DNA of 64,000 nucleotides from Perognathus longimembris pacificus (Eukaryota; Chordata; Mammalia; Rodentia; Heteromyidae): positions 37,376,021 through 37,440,020 of the forward strand of contig NC_063188.1 of NCBI RefSeq assembly GCF_023159225.1, given 5' to 3'. A program made the translations under genes and the position numbers. Under the pieces are notes generated by a model that was not told the origin of the DNA, ran no database searches, and worked only from the letters and a program-made list of their open reading frames with translations. Shown piece by piece: positions 1 to 11,986 of the stretch (the stretch's first letter is position 1; each line of letters opens with the position of its first letter).

Positions 1-18
1 TTGAAGAACACAATTCTT

Positions 19-224
19 TTTTTTTTTTTTTGCCAGTCCTGGGCCTTGGACTCAGGGCCTGAGCACTGTCCCTGGCTTCTTTTTGCTCAAGGCTAGCACT
101 CTGCCACTTGAGCCACAGCTCCACTTCTGGCCATTTTCTATATATGTGGTGCTGGGGAATCGAACCCACGGACTCATGTATATGAGGCAAGCACTCTTGC
201 CACTAGGCCATATTCCCAGCCCAT
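19..224 (-). mobile_element. IDL-Geo SINE
   Basis: Reverse-oriented dimer: T-run, then Geo monomer (GCCAGTCCTGGGCCTTGGAC...GCTCAAGGCTAGCACTCTGCC...AGCCACAGC), then ID-like tRNA-Ala head (GGGGAATCGAACCCA...GCCACTAGGCCATATTCCCAGCC). Target duplication AACACAATTCTT at 7-18 and 225-236. This is the reference description for the IDL-Geo entries below. Confidence 0.92.
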
Positions 225-253
225 AACACAATTCTTGAAATCAGTTTTTGTTT

Positions 254-456
254 GGTTTTGTGTTTTTGCCAGTCCTGGGTCTTGAACTTAGGGCCTGAGC
301 ACTATCCCTGGCTTCTTTTTGCTCAAGGCTAGCACTCTACCACTTGAGCCACAGCACCACTTTTGGCTTTTCTATGTATGTGGTGCTGAGGAATCGAACC
401 CAGGGCTTCAGGTATATGAGACGAGCCCTTTACGACTAGGCCATATTCCCAGTCCC
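254..456 (-). mobile_element. IDL-Geo SINE
   Basis: Full dimer; flanks CTTGAAATCAGTTTTT and CTTGAAATGAGTTTTT form a target duplication with one mismatch. Inserted only about 20 bp from the previous copy. Confidence 0.9.
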
Positions 457-472
457 TTGAAATGAGTTTTTA

Positions 473-605
473 ACTTCACTTACAGATGAAAAAATCCAGA
501 GATAAAGTAATCTGCCAAATGCATGTAACAAGCCAGAACATTTGGCTCTGGAACTCATATCTGTGAAGTCCTAGCTATTCCTTCCATTCTCTGTGACCAC
601 CCTAT
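473..605 (+). mobile_element. MIR element
   Basis: Ancient tRNA-derived SINE: ACTTACAGATGAAAAAATCC...GCTCTGGAACTCATATCTG follows the MIR core pattern. Confidence 0.6.
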
Positions 606-1201
606 ATAACTCAGAAAAGCATTGGTCCCTACATCTCAATTTCTGCCATATTTTTAGATTATGCTACAGGAATCTTCTGGTGAAAGTTTCTCCTAGGGAA
701 GTGAGCCACAGTTCCATCCAGTGGTGTTGAGCCACGTCAACCTTTCTTGGTGGAAAGCAGAAGCTGAATGCATCAGAAGGCACACACAGTGCAGCCAAGC
801 AGAAAGTATGGAAGCAGTGAGCCCTGGATAGCTGCTGCCATGGCAACCATCTCCAGGCCTGTGGCTTTCTCTAGGGAATCTGAGGAAGCTCAGGGTGGGT
901 TTCTAGTTCATGTGTTCCCATTCCAGTGGCCAGGACACAGCTTACCTTCCTCCCTGTGACTGCCCTTGGTTTCACTTGACAGGGCCTATCTGCCCTTCCC
1001 AGTCCAGAAGGACTGCCTCCTTGCATTCTTTCCTAATGGCACCAATGGCAGCACTTGCAGCTGTCAACTACAGCAGCCCAGTCCAGCTAGTGGCTCTTCT
1101 GCTCTCCTCGCTCTCCCTGCCCCAGGGGAAATCTCCATGTGGGAAATGCAGGAGCAACAACCTTCTCTTTTCAGCTTCTGGCCTCAGCTTGAGGCCTACA
1201 T

Positions 1202-1203
<2 letters not shown>
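606..1203. other. Unassigned DNA with an RFX-like palindrome
   Basis: No gene recognised. GCTGCCATGGCAAC at 834-847 is a near-perfect RFX X-box palindrome. Two overlapping open frames have no family resemblance. Confidence 0.5.

Positions 1204-1275
<72 letters not shown>
1204..1275. repeat. (CA)36 microsatellite
   Basis: Uninterrupted AC dinucleotides. Unlike most CA tracts here it is not attached to a recognisable SINE. Confidence 0.97.
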
Positions 1276-1277
<2 letters not shown>

Positions 1278-1715
1278 CATGTGTCCAGAAAAACAAGGAA
1301 GGGGCTCTGAGGAAAGGTAGAGTATGACTCAGGCTTCTGGGAACACTTAAGGATAGGAAGGGCTGATGTGACCTGAGCTGAAGGGAGACAGAAACAGGCT
1401 GGGGCTGAGCAGGATCAATGTTGTCACTGATATGCTTGGAGCTCTGGATCCCAGGAGCCTCTTCCTCCCGTCCCTCCTCTCATCCTTGCTTAGGTCCCTG
1501 AAAGGTAGATGGGGCTGTATGCAGTAGGACTATGAAAGAGATCCCTTCTTAGGGCTCTTCATAGGGATGCTCTGACTCCATGCTGTCCACCATGCTAAGG
1601 AAAGCTTCTTTTAGGAATGAAGCTGCCCCGTGGGTTACCTTGACTTTTGCAAATTGTCCTTTGCACATTTGATTTTTTTCTTTACCATTCCTTAATATTT
1701 TAAAATAAAAAGCTG

Positions 1716-1930
1716 GGCTGGGGATACGGCCTAGTGGTAGAGTGCTCACCTCCTGTACATGAAGCCCTGGGTTCGATTCCTTAGCACCACATATATAGAA
1801 AAAGCTGGAAGTGGTGCTGTGGCTCAAGTGGTAGAGTGCTAGCCTTGAGCAAAAAGAAGCCAGGGACAGTGCTCAGGCCTTGAGTTCAAGCCCCAGGACT
1901 GGCAACAAAAACAAATCAAGCAAAAAAAAT
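1716..1930 (+). mobile_element. IDL-Geo SINE
   Basis: Forward full dimer with A-rich tail; perfect target duplication AAAATAAAAAGCTG at 1702-1715 and 1931-1944. Confidence 0.92.
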
Positions 1931-1944
1931 AAAATAAAAAGCTG

Positions 1945-3400
1945 TACCTAGATGGTTAATAGATTATCTGCTAGCATCTGCTATTCCAAGAAAAAGGAAA
2001 AAAGAGAAACTAGTCATAAGACCTACTACTCCATAACCTTCCTTTAGATCTTCAGAATGCAGAACATCTGGGGACCTTCAAACAACACTAAAATGTACAT
2101 AAAGAAATGAATCGCCTCTTTAAGGAAGTGTTTCATTTTTGTATACAGAGGTAGGATTAATGATTATTCTGGCACTCTTCCATCTGTGGCTAAAAATCCA
2201 CTCCCTTAAATTTCCTGTAATAGTCTTTTCTTAACGTGGTCTCAAGGATGACAAGTCATTTTCCAGTCAGATTATTCTGATACAAATTCTTTCTCTGCCA
2301 CCCACATGCCTTCCTATAAAATGGCTTCTGACTTGTGGTGAGAAGATTGATCCTTTCATGTTGGATAGGAACACTATTTGGCCTGTGTAGGACATCCTTC
2401 AGGTTGTAGCTGCTACCACCTTTTCTGGAACCCAGAGAAGCACAGCCTTATTTTCCTGTGGGGCACTAGCACACTCCCAGCTACTCCTCACCTCAGATAC
2501 ACCTACCATGTGGTGATGATTGTTTTTTATTAGCATCATCTTCAAAGGGTATGCTCATGGAATACACATGCAGATGAATGTCATGGCACATATGCAAATA
2601 AAAAGAAAAGAATATATAAAATATGTTCTCTAAAGCCAACATTAGGATGCTTGTAGAAGAGTTAATTTAGCCCAGTTTACAAGAGAAACACTGATACATA
2701 AACTATTCAAATAATGTTAATGTTGAACATGAGGAAACACTCCTTCCTCTATGGGGTTCTTTTTGGAATTGCAAAGTGTAGTTTTTACTGACACTGATAC
2801 AGGCAAGCAGAATTTTGGAGCTCATGATGTCCTCATTTAAAAAGAGAGGCTTTCAGTGAAGAGCAATAGAAAGGGCATATTTTGGTAAGCATTTTTGAAG
2901 ACATCAAAGGTCCAAGCTTCACTTGGATGTTATCTACTTGGAGGAGTCACAGTGCAGCTATGGCTCACCAGGGACTATGAGAAATCAGTGAGGGTTTTCA
3001 CCTTGAGGACATCAGCATCACTGGGCCAGTGGAAGGAGGAAGGAGCACTTTGGGGAAGAGGCAGCTCTGCCTGACAGATCTTCTAGTATCCCAGAGTACA
3101 GAAAGACAGGAATAGTGTGGTACTCATCTATAATCTCACAGGAACTATTGGCATGCATAGTTAGACTCCTTTATGTACTATCCTGTGTATTTGAAGGAAA
3201 TCTGTAGGAAATGGGGTTCTATTTGAGCAGATGGAGAAATTAAAAACAGACAGTTCACACTATTTTTATCTCCTTTGGTTCCACAGCACCACTGTAAGGC
3301 AAGTTTTATTCTTACTTAAATGAGAAAATATGACTCAATTATAATCAATATGTAGTTTCTCCCTGTACTTACAACATTCCAAAGGAATAGGAAAAAATTC
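1945..3400. other. Unassigned DNA downstream of TCEAL1
   Basis: AT-leaning, no open frame of note and no repeat I recognise apart from a possible MIR at 3260. Confidence 0.5.
3260..3345 (+). mobile_element. Possible MIR element
   Basis: CACTGTAAGGCAAGTTTTAT...AAATGAGAAAATATGACTC resembles the MIR core; short and diverged. Confidence 0.35.
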
Positions 3401-3404
3401 ACAT

Positions 3405-4463
3405 TTCTTTTTTTAAGGACTGACATATTTATTACTGGTCACATTTATATAGGCTGATTAACAGGTTTTCTTTCAACATTGCGTCACATTTTTCATTATA
3501 TTGTGTGTGGGAAAATGAGAATTCAGATAAAGCCGAAAGTTAAAAAAAGATTTATCTATTTTCTTAGCACAGAGATAGCCAGTGTTAAGCTTTCTAAGTA
3601 TATACTTTTAGTTTCTTCTTTTCATATTAACATATAAATATAAGTGTTTTTTACAAAAATGAGATATTATATATACGTTTTGAAAATTGTTTTCACTTCA
3701 CAATATATAATGTACATCTTTCCATGCAAATGGACAGTATTCTGATTTGGGGAGGTTACAAAAGAAACAATTTTATATACGTTACAAGTCAAACATCTAA
3801 AATGAAGTTTCACAAGATGTGAAAAGAAAACGGGAGAAGCCATGGAAGAAAATGCAAAGCGAGTCCAGGTGGCTATACTCTTAGATAAAGCAGAATGAAA
3901 AGTAACCCCCATTAAATGGGGTATGGACGGCTCCGCTTTGCCTTCCAGTGCATTATCATCAGTTTGTTTCTTACTCTTTTCATCTCTTCCATGTCATCGG
4001 CTGCCTGTATCATTTCCTCATTGCTTAAATTTCTGCCATGTATGTCCCCTCTAAATTGTGGACGAGAACGAGCTAGCCTCTCTTTGAAACTTCCCTCTTC
4101 CAGCTTGTGTTTGCCCACGCCGCACGGAGGCTGCTCCATGGGAGGTCGCTCCTCCAGCAGGGCCTTGACTGACAGGCGCTGCCGCTGGGGGCGCTCCTGT
4201 GACAGCAGCAGCTCAGGCAGCAACTCCGGCAGCAGCTCCTCGGGGAAGAACTCCTCCTCCTCCTCCCCATCATCATCCTCTTCCTCCTCCTCGGAGGATT
4301 GCTCCTCCGAGGTCTGATCCTCGTCTGAACTTTGCTTTTCGGGAGGCTGCTCCATCGGAGGCTGCTCCTCTTCTGCCTTTGGGGCACTCTGGGGTTCTTC
4401 TTTCTTTTCATGGCATGATTCTTCCATGGTGAGGATTTGCTCCTTCAAGCCCGATCGATTAGT
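3405..4463 (-). other. TCEAL1: TCEAL1 last exon (all coding sequence plus 3' UTR)
   Basis: The exon starts after a good acceptor: on the minus strand TGCCTTTTCTTGTCTCTTAAG ends at 4464. It carries 36 nt of 5' UTR, the whole reading frame and about 500 nt of 3' UTR. A canonical AATAAA lies at 3428-3433, so cleavage is expected near 3405-3415. Coding sequence confined to the last exon is the family norm. The 3' end is inferred from the signal only. Confidence 0.7.
3912..4427 (-). CDS. TCEAL1: TCEAL1, transcription elongation factor A-like 1
   Basis: Member of the BEX/TCEAL family of small acidic, nuclear, TFIIS-related proteins; human TCEAL1 (p21/SIIR) modulates RNA polymerase II transcription in a promoter-dependent way (family knowledge). 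The protein is 171 aa from the ATG at 4425-4427, which has a strong context (ACCATGG). Residues 1-50 are Glu/Pro-rich ([16 protein letters not shown]), residues about 43-62 form an almost pure Glu/Asp run, then [16 protein letters not shown], a second PPMEQPP, and the conserved C-terminal block [20 protein letters not shown]...[12 protein letters not shown], which I recognise as TCEAL1. The frame is open 23 codons further upstream, but that part crosses a splice acceptor (polypyrimidine then AG at 4464-4465), so I chose the inner ATG. Human TCEAL1 is 159 aa as I recall, so the acidic tract is longer here. No defect is seen. It is the downstream-most gene of the cluster in this window, about 31 kb beyond TCEAL3 in the same orientation. 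Confidence 0.95.
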   Translation of the reverse strand: MEESCHEKKEEPQSAPKAEEEQPPMEQPPEKQSSDEDQTSEEQSSEEEEEDDDGEEEEEFFPEELLPELLPELLLSQERPQRQRLSVKALLEERPPMEQPPCGVGKHKLEEGSFKERLARSRPQFRGDIHGRNLSNEEMIQAADDMEEMKRVRNKLMIMHWKAKRSRPYPI

Positions 4464-5251
4464 CTTAAGAGACAAGAAAAGGCAGCGTAAAGTCACAATC
4501 CTTGGCCGGCTGGACTGATAACTCCGTCACGGGTTCCAATGCCTGACTTTCCCTGTGACGGGGTCCAGGATGTTAAACAGTGGCTCAGTCACCCCCCTCC
4601 CCCAAAGCCCACCATTTTCCCAGCAGGCTTTGCCCGCAGGGGCTGAGAGGGCGGGGCAGTGGAACCCACGACTCCATTCCATTAGACGGTCTCTAGGACT
4701 GAACCCCAGTCCTGGCCCATTGCTCAAGCCTTTTTGCGACCTGGCCCTCCTGCGGGAGTGCACCTAGTCGTCCCCTCCTAGAGGTGCCGGGTTGAAAGCT
4801 GAAGATCTGCAGAAAGACGCCATACAGGGTATGGGGGCAGGGAGAGTGGCGGAGGTACCGACTGATGCACACCCCCTTTTCTGGACACAACCAACCACCC
4901 CCTGAAGGTCCCTTTGGAGTTCATCTTGCTTCTCAGTCCGCCCCCCGCCCCCCGCCAAGCTCAAATAAAACTTTCTCCTTTGTACGCGGGCTTCCCCACC
5001 CGGCAAAGGTCATTTTTGTTTTCCCGCGGGAAATGAAAAGCCATTGCCAATTCTCTGTACCTCCCCCTAGCAGAGGGGTTTCACTCACCTTCCCACCCCA
5101 CCCCACCCTCAAAACCACCATTTTCTGTATTCAAGTTGTGGGCTCAGGGGGGCGGGGCTGAAGCCTACGGAAAAGCCTGATCTGACCCCAGGGGTTACAA
5201 GACAGCACTGCATGGGCAATCACACGACATCAGAAGATTTAGGGAACTTAC

Positions 5252-5345
5252 TTCCTTCTGCTTTCCCTCTCGACCAAAGGCTAATAGGGAGATGGTGTCT
5301 GGACAGGCAAAAAAGGACCAGGACGAGAGGGACTTGGGCAGACAT
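5252..5345 (-). other. Candidate TCEAL1 5' UTR exon 1
   Basis: On the minus strand a segment just downstream of the E-box/CRE promoter element ends in GGAA|GTAAGTTCC, a near-consensus splice donor at 5251-5246. A second good donor (GAAG|GTGAGTG) lies at 5098-5093 and could serve an alternative first exon running through the GC-box at about 5150-5158. A possible short second exon begins at 4806 after TTTCTGCAG, but its donor (CTAG|GTGCAC) is weak. Exon choice needs RNA data. Confidence 0.4.
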
Positions 5346-5348
5346 AGG

Positions 5349-5392
5349 CTCCTGGTCACGTGAGGGCTGCACGTCACTGCCGAGATCCGATC
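5349..5392 (-). promoter_or_regulatory. TCEAL1 promoter element: E-box CACGTG plus CGTCAC
   Basis: CACGTG at 5357-5362 is followed 15 bp later by CGTCAC at 5372-5377 and then GATCCGATCCC. The same arrangement occurs upstream of TCEAL3 (36901-36945), with the identical 10-mer GGTCACGTGA. It sits about 930 bp upstream of the TCEAL1 start codon, next to the candidate first exon. The E-box is a bHLH-ZIP (USF/MYC type) site and CGTCA is a CRE half-site. A shared promoter motif (BGW) has been reported for this X-linked gene cluster; I cannot confirm from memory that this is that motif. Confidence 0.65.
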
Positions 5393-5415
5393 CCTAGTTA
5401 CCACTTTGTCCAGCA

Positions 5416-6249
5416 ACCATTCGCCAGCAGCCTGCCAGCATCCTGACCCTAGACACAGCAGACATTGTCACTCACCTTTTTTTGGTCATATACTCCTTTT
5501 TCTGGTGGGGAAAATTAGCATTTGTTCCCTGAGCATCACTTCTGTTTCCGCTCTGCTAAATACCAGCTCCCTCCCTCCACCTTCCATCAGCAACCAAGGC
5601 CTCATATATACATATATTTTCCCCAGCCCTTCAGATACTGTATTGAAATTTGACTGTTTTACCTTCACGAATTTGTAACATGTTCATATCCCAACATATG
5701 ATGTTTTCGTCTCTGGTCACTTGTTTTAAAATCTTTATTTTCCCTTCTTATCACTATTTTCGGTTTTCCCATGTTTATATTACTGATACTCTAAACTGGT
5801 AAGCATTCAGTTCTAGATGTTTACCAAGAGTTTGTAAGGTATGTAAAACTGAAAATACTTGCATTTCCATAGGTCAAAATATACATTTGTCCTTCGAAGT
5901 ACAAACAATGCAGAAAATGTATTTATTATCTCAAATGGGAGAGTTCTTGCTGTCAATGCACAGCATTCTCTTCTCTCTATGTGTATAAATATATATCAAG
6001 CTATTACAGGACTCTAAAACCTCTTAATACTTCTGGTTCAATTGAGAAAGCATATATTAATTCATTAAATCAACTATTTGTGTCCTGGGGCTGTTGGACC
6101 CCCAAAAATAGATGCAGCAGAGAGGATATTTGCTATTAAAATATGCAATAGTTCTGTTGACCCCATACTGAGTAGCAGAATTAAAAATTATACATACATA
6201 TTTATTTTTGGATCTATGATTTATAATATTCAAATTCATGCCTATGTCT
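5416..6249. other. Unassigned AT-rich DNA upstream of TCEAL1
   Basis: No gene or repeat recognised between the TCEAL1 promoter and the first SINE tail. Confidence 0.5.
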
Positions 6250-6251
6250 GT

Positions 6252-6290
<39 letters not shown>

Positions 6291-6530
6291 ATGCATATGC
6301 ACAGGCACATGAGCACATACCTTCAGCTCAGGCCTGGGTGCTGTCCTTGTGCTTTTTTTGCTCAAGGCTGGGGTTCTACCATTGGAGCCACAGCTCCACT
6401 TCTGGATTTTGGGTGGCTAATTGATTATAAGAGTCTCATGGACTGTCCTCCCTGGTCTGGCTTTGTTCCTCCGATATCAGCCCCCTGAGTAGTTTACACT
6501 GATTACAGATGTGAGCCACCAGTACCCAAG
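6250..6530 (-). mobile_element. B1-Geo SINE with (GT)n tail
   Basis: Reverse composite: (GT)18 in place of poly-A (6253-6288), Geo-type module (TGCTCAAGGCTGGGGTTCTACC), then a 7SL/B1-like head read backwards (CAGCCCCCTGAGTAG...GATTACAGATGTGAGCCACC). TCATGCCTATGTCT and TCATGCCTATATCT flank it. Reference description for the B1-Geo entries below. Confidence 0.85.
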
Positions 6531-7078
6531 TCATGCCTATATCTTATTTATTCAAAATGCCTAGATGCTACTTTTTCATGAAGATACCCTTTCTTCCAGA
6601 GAACAGACTATCTTTGTTTTTTTGTAGTTTATTTATTAATTTAAAAAAATTTTTTGACAAGGTGTTGTGCAAAAAGGGTACAGTTACATAGTAGGGCAGT
6701 GTGTACCTTTCTTGTGATATCTTACACCCTGTTTTTCTTTCCCTTCCCTGGGTCAGGTAGACATATATACAATGCACAATGTACCAAGAACATATACAGT
6801 AGCCCCGTGGCCTATGCCCAAGAAAATTCGCCTAGGGCTTTAAATGTAATGTCGATATTAGATAATATATCGACAGTAGTCTTATATGAACGTACATACA
6901 TAGCTTTTGAGCTATTGTATTCCACTGAGAGGTCAATTTTTGACCTTTATATGTTGAGTAGTTGTTTGGTTTTAGTTACATAATGTGGGTCGCTGACCCA
7001 GTCCTGTGGGAAATACCATTTGACAGGAAGTTTTTGGTTTCACAGACCTGGTCTCTACTGTCGCTCCGTCACCCCTTC

Positions 7079-10000
7079 TTAACAGTCATATATCAGGGAG
7101 ATCATGCCCCTTGGTTTTCTGTGTTCTAGGCTTGTCTCGCTCAACATTATTTGTTCAAGTTCTGACCATTTCCCTGCGAATAGCAATATTTCACCATTCC
7201 TAATCTCTATGTAGTATTCCATTGTGTATAGGTACCATATTTTTTGGATCCATTCATCTGTGGAGGGGCATCTGGGTTGTTTCCATATTTTGGCTATTGT
7301 GAATGGTGCAGTGATAAACATGGAAGTACAAATGTCTTTTAGATATCTTGTGACCTGCTGTTCAGGATAGATGCCTAGGAGTGGTATGGCTGGGTCATAG
7401 GGTAGGTCTATATTGAGCTTTTTGAGAAACCTCCATACTGTTCTCCAAAGTGGTTGTACTAATTTGCACTCCCACCAACAATGGAGAAGGGTTCCTCTTT
7501 CCCCGCACCCCCTCCAGCATTTGTTGTTACCAGAGTTCAGAGTATAGGCCATTCTAACTGGAGTGAGCTGGCATCTCAGGGTTGTTTTTATTTGCATTTC
7601 CTTTACTACCAAGGATGTTGAACATTTCCTCATACGCTTCTTTGCCATTTTTATTTCTTCTCTTGTGAAGTCTCTCTTTAGCTCCTTTGCCCATTTCCTA
7701 ATTGGTTTATTGGGCTTGGAGGGTCTTAGTTTTTTGAGTTCTCTGTAGATGACAGATATTAGGCCTTTGTCTGTTGCTTTGCTGGTAAAGATCCTTTCCC
7801 ATATGGTTGGCTGTCTTTCTATTTTGGTGGCTATTTCCTTAGCTGTGCAGAAACTTTTTAATTTGTAGTAGTTCCATTTGTTGAGTCTCTCCCCTATTTG
7901 TTGTGCCCCTGGGACTATATTCAGGAAGTTCCTTCCTGTTCCTATAAGTTCTAGCGTCTTTCCTACTCTTTCCTTCAGTAGTTTCAAGTATTCAGGTCTG
8001 ATATTGAGGTCCTTGATCCATTTTGAGTTGATCTTGGTGCATGGTGATAGGCTTGGGTCTACTTTGAGTTTTCTGCATATGGCTGCCCAGTTCTCCCAGC
8101 ACCAGTAGTTGAAGAGGCTATGTTTATTCCATTGTATGTCTTTAGCTCCTTTGTCGAATATCAGCTGACTGTAAGAGTGCGGTTTTATTTCTGGATCTTC
8201 AATTCTAATCCATTGGTCTTCAGGTCTGTTTTTATACCAATGCCATGCTGTTTTTGTTATGATGGCCCTATAGTAGAGCTTGAAGTCTGGTACTATGATA
8301 CCTCCTGCACTGCTTTGTTTTTGCCTAGAATTGCTTTGGCTATTCTAGGTCTTTTGCTGTTCCATATGAATTTATGGATTGGTTTCTCTATTTCAGTGAA
8401 GAATGTGACTGGGGTTTTGATAGGGATTGCATTGAATTTGTATAACAATTTGGGCAATATGGCCATTTTCACTATATTGATTCTGCCTACCCATGAGCAT
8501 GGGAGGTCTTTCCATCTCCTTGTGTCTTCTTTGATTTCTCTTATTAGATTTTTATAGTTCTCATTAAATAGGTCAGTCACGTCCTTGGTTAGGTTGATCC
8601 CTAGGTACTTTATTCTTTTTTTGGCTACTGTAAATGGAATTGTTTCCATAATTTCCTTTTCTGCTTGTACATTGCTGGTGTACAGAAAAGCTGCTGACTT
8701 TTGTGGATTGATTTTGTATCCTGCTACTTTGCCAAATTGGTTTATTAGGTGTAGGAGTTTGGGGAGTGAGTTTTTTGGGTCCTTCAGATTTAAGATCATG
8801 TCATCTGCAAGTAGGGATAGCTTTATTTCTTCCTTGCCGATGTGGATCCCTTTGATGTCCTCCTCCTGCCTTATTGCCATAGCTAGGGATTCCAGCACTA
8901 TGTTGAAAAGAAGTGGGGAGAGTGGGCATCCTTGTCTTGTTCCTGAGTTTAGGGGAAATCATTTAAGTTTCTCTTCATTTAATATGATGTTAGCAGTTGG
9001 TCTGTTGTATATGGCTTTTATTGTTTTGATGAATGTTCCATCTATTCCTGTTCTCTCCAGAGCTTTTAGTAAGTATGGGTGTTTGTATTTTGTCAAGGGC
9101 TTTTTGGGCATCGACTGAGATAACAATGTGATCCTTGATTTTAGTTCTGTTTATGTGGTGAATTACATTGATTGATTTACGGATGTTGAACCATCCTTGT
9201 GACTGTGGGATGAAGCCTACTTGGTCATGATGTATAATTTTCTTGATCAGTTTCTGGATTATGTTAGCTAATATTTTATTAAGGAGCTTTGCGTCTGTGT
9301 TCATTAGTGATATTGGTCTGTAGTTCTCTTTTTTTGCTGGGTCTTTGCCTGGTTTGGGAATGAGTATGATATTAGCTTCATAGAATGAGTGTGGGCTTTC
9401 TCCCTCTGTTTCTATTTCACGGAAGAGTTTGAGGAGTATTGGTATTAGCTCCTCACTAAAGGTTTTATAGAATTTGTTGGTGAATTCATCTGGGCCTGGG
9501 CTTTTCTTTGTTGGGAGGTTCTTGATTACCCCCTGTATCTCGCTGTAAATTATTGGTTTATTTAGTTGATTTATTTCTTCTTGGTTCAGTTTGGGCAGTT
9601 TATATTTCTCTAAGAATTGATCCATTTCTGTAAAATTATTGTTTTTTAGTGAGTAGAGGTTCTGGAAATAGTTCCTAATGATTGTTTGAATATCATGTGT
9701 AGTTGTAATTTTTCCGGTGGAGTCCCTGATTTTATGTATATGAGTCTCTTCTTTTTTCTGTAAGTCTTGCGAGGGGTCTGTCAATTTTATTTATTTTCTC
9801 AAAGAACCAGCTTTTAGTCTTATTTATTTGTTGAATGGTCTTTCTATTTTCAATCAGATTTATCTCTTCTTTAATCTTTGTTATCTCTCTCCTCCTAGTC
9901 ATTTTAGATTTGATCATTTTAGTTTCATCGTGAGGTTATTCACCTGCTCTGCTTCAATTCTTTTAATGTGAGTGCTGAGGGCAATGATCTCGCCCCTCAG

Positions 10001-10882
10001 TACTGCCTTAGCTGTGTCCCATAGGTTTCTTTGTGATGTATTTTCATTGTTATTGTGGCTTATGAATTCGATGATTTCATCTTTAATTTGTTTTGTGGCC
10101 CATGTGTTGGTTAACAGTGTGGAGTTTAGCCTCCAAGAATGTGTATAGCCTCTGTGGTAACCGTTGTTATTGAGGGTTTCCTTTAATCCACTGTGGTCAA
10201 ATATAATACATGGGATGACGTCAATACTTTTGTATTTGCTGAGGTTCTTTTTGTGGGCTATGACATGGTCTATTTTGGAGTATGATCCAAGGGCTGCTGA
10301 GAAGAAGGTGTATTGGGTCTCTGTAGGGTGGAAGATTCTGTACAGCTCTGTCAGATCCATTTGGGATAAGGTGTTACTTAGGTCCTCAGCTCCCTTGCTG
10401 ATCCTCTGGGTGTTGGATCTGTCTCTTGGAGAGAGTGGGGTATTAAAGTCTCCCACTATGATTGTGTTTGGGTCTATCTTGTTCTGTAGTTCTGTGAGTA
10501 TTTGCTTGACATATGTAGGGCCTCTTTTGTTCGGTGAGTATACATTTGTCACCGTGATGTCTTGATTCTGGATTTTTCCTTGTATTAAAGTGTAGTGACC
10601 TTCTTTGTCTTTTTTAGTTGATTTTAATGAAAAGTCCAGCTTGTCTGAGATCAGAATGGCTACACCTGCCGTTTTGGTAGGTCCATTTGCTTGGAAGATC
10701 TTGCTCCATCCTTTCATTCGGAGCCTGTTTTTGTCCCTTGCTGTAAGGTGGGTCTCTTGTAGACAACAGATGGCAACTTTTTGTTTGCGGATCCATTCTG
10801 CCAGTCTGCTCCTCTTTATTGGAGAGTTTATACCGTTTATATTCAAAGAGATCAAAAATGAGAGTGTTTTTTCTCCTTCCAT
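7079..10882 (-). pseudogene. L1 ORF2 pseudogene
   Basis: ORF2 split over several frames: endonuclease 9914-10882 ([26 protein letters not shown]), a frameshift at about 9914-9917, linker 9732-9917, RT start 8990-9784 ([25 protein letters not shown]), another break near 8900-8990, RT end 8293-8898 and the C-terminal Cys segment in 7079-7987 ([18 protein letters not shown]). The catalytic loop reads LADD instead of FADD. It cannot make an active enzyme. Confidence 0.9.
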
Positions 10883-10939
10883 TTTCTTGTTGGGCTTGTT
10901 GTTTTTCCTCTTTTTTTTCTTTTCTTGTCTTTAGTGAGC

Positions 10940-11986
10940 TGCTCTTTCTGTTGGGCTCTGACTATTGTAGTTTCTTTCTGTTTCTGTCTGTGTGTCCTGT
11001 ACAATTTCTGTTGGGTGGGATTCCCCTCTTAGAATTCACTGTTGGGCTGGTTTTTTATTCACATACTCTTTTAGATCCTCTTTGCTATGGAAAGATCTGG
11101 TTTTCCCCTCGAATGTGAACTCCAACTTCGCTGGATATTTTATCCTAGGTTGGCAGTTGTTGGCCTGTAGAACTTGGATGGTGTTCTTCCACTCTCTTCA
11201 CGCATGGTAGGTTTGTGTGGAGAGGTCTGCTGTTCTTCAGATCCTCTTCCCATTGTTGTAAATTTCTTTCTTCACTTTGGCTGCATTCAAAATTTGCTCT
11301 TTATTCTTGAGATCTGAAGTCTTGAATATTATGTGCCTTGGTGTGGCTTTTCTGGGGTCTGGCCTGCCAGGTGTCCTATAGGCTTCGGTTACCTGGATGG
11401 GGTCCCTTGTGAGATTGGGGAAGTTTTCTGCAATAACTTTATTGAAATTATATTGAAGCCCTCTGCTCTGGTACTCGGCTCCTTCTTCTATTCCAATTAT
11501 GCGCAGATTATATCTCTTGTCTTTGTCCACTAGCTCCTGGATTGGTCTGCCCTGAAGCTTCACCGTTTCTTGGAGTATGGTAATTTTCTGGTTCTTATCG
11601 GCTGCATCATTGTCCAAGAAAGAGATTCTGGATTCCATATGGTCAATTCTTTGTGCTGTGGATTCAATTGCGGAGTTTTTGGATGTCAGAGAGCTATTTA
11701 TGGTTGCCAGATCAGCTATGATCATGGAAGTTTCTTCCTTTAAAAAGTTGTATTTCAAATCTATTTTTTCATGCATTTCACTTCTCAGGATGTTAAAGTC
11801 TTCTCTAAAGGAGGTTTGCATTGTATCCATTTTTGCTTCCATTTCTTTCTTGGCTTCCTGGATGTCCTTCAAGACTTCCACTCTAAACTCCTGGAATTGT
11901 TTTCTGATTTCGTTTCTGAAGCTTTCCATCATTTCTGCTAACATGGCCTCAGTTGATTTTTTATTCTCCATCTCCTCTTCGGTCAT
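10940..11986 (-). pseudogene. L1 ORF1 pseudogene
   Basis: The first 249 codons (11237-11986) are open: a coiled coil (EAKKEMEAKMDTMQTSF...) and the RRM with YNLRIIGIEEGAEYQ, ENFPNLTRD, EAYRTPGRPD and RHIIFKTSD. It stops after VKKEIYNNGKRI, before the C-terminal domain; remnants of that domain persist out of frame down to about 10.95 kb. Confidence 0.8.

Noticed and set aside
3916..4317. Plus-strand 133-codon frame rich in Ser over TCEAL1
   Set aside because: Antisense shadow of the acidic TCEAL1 coding sequence.
6612..6620. Nine-base match as a target duplication for the old L1
   Set aside because: T-rich and short; chance or tail sequence explains it equally well.
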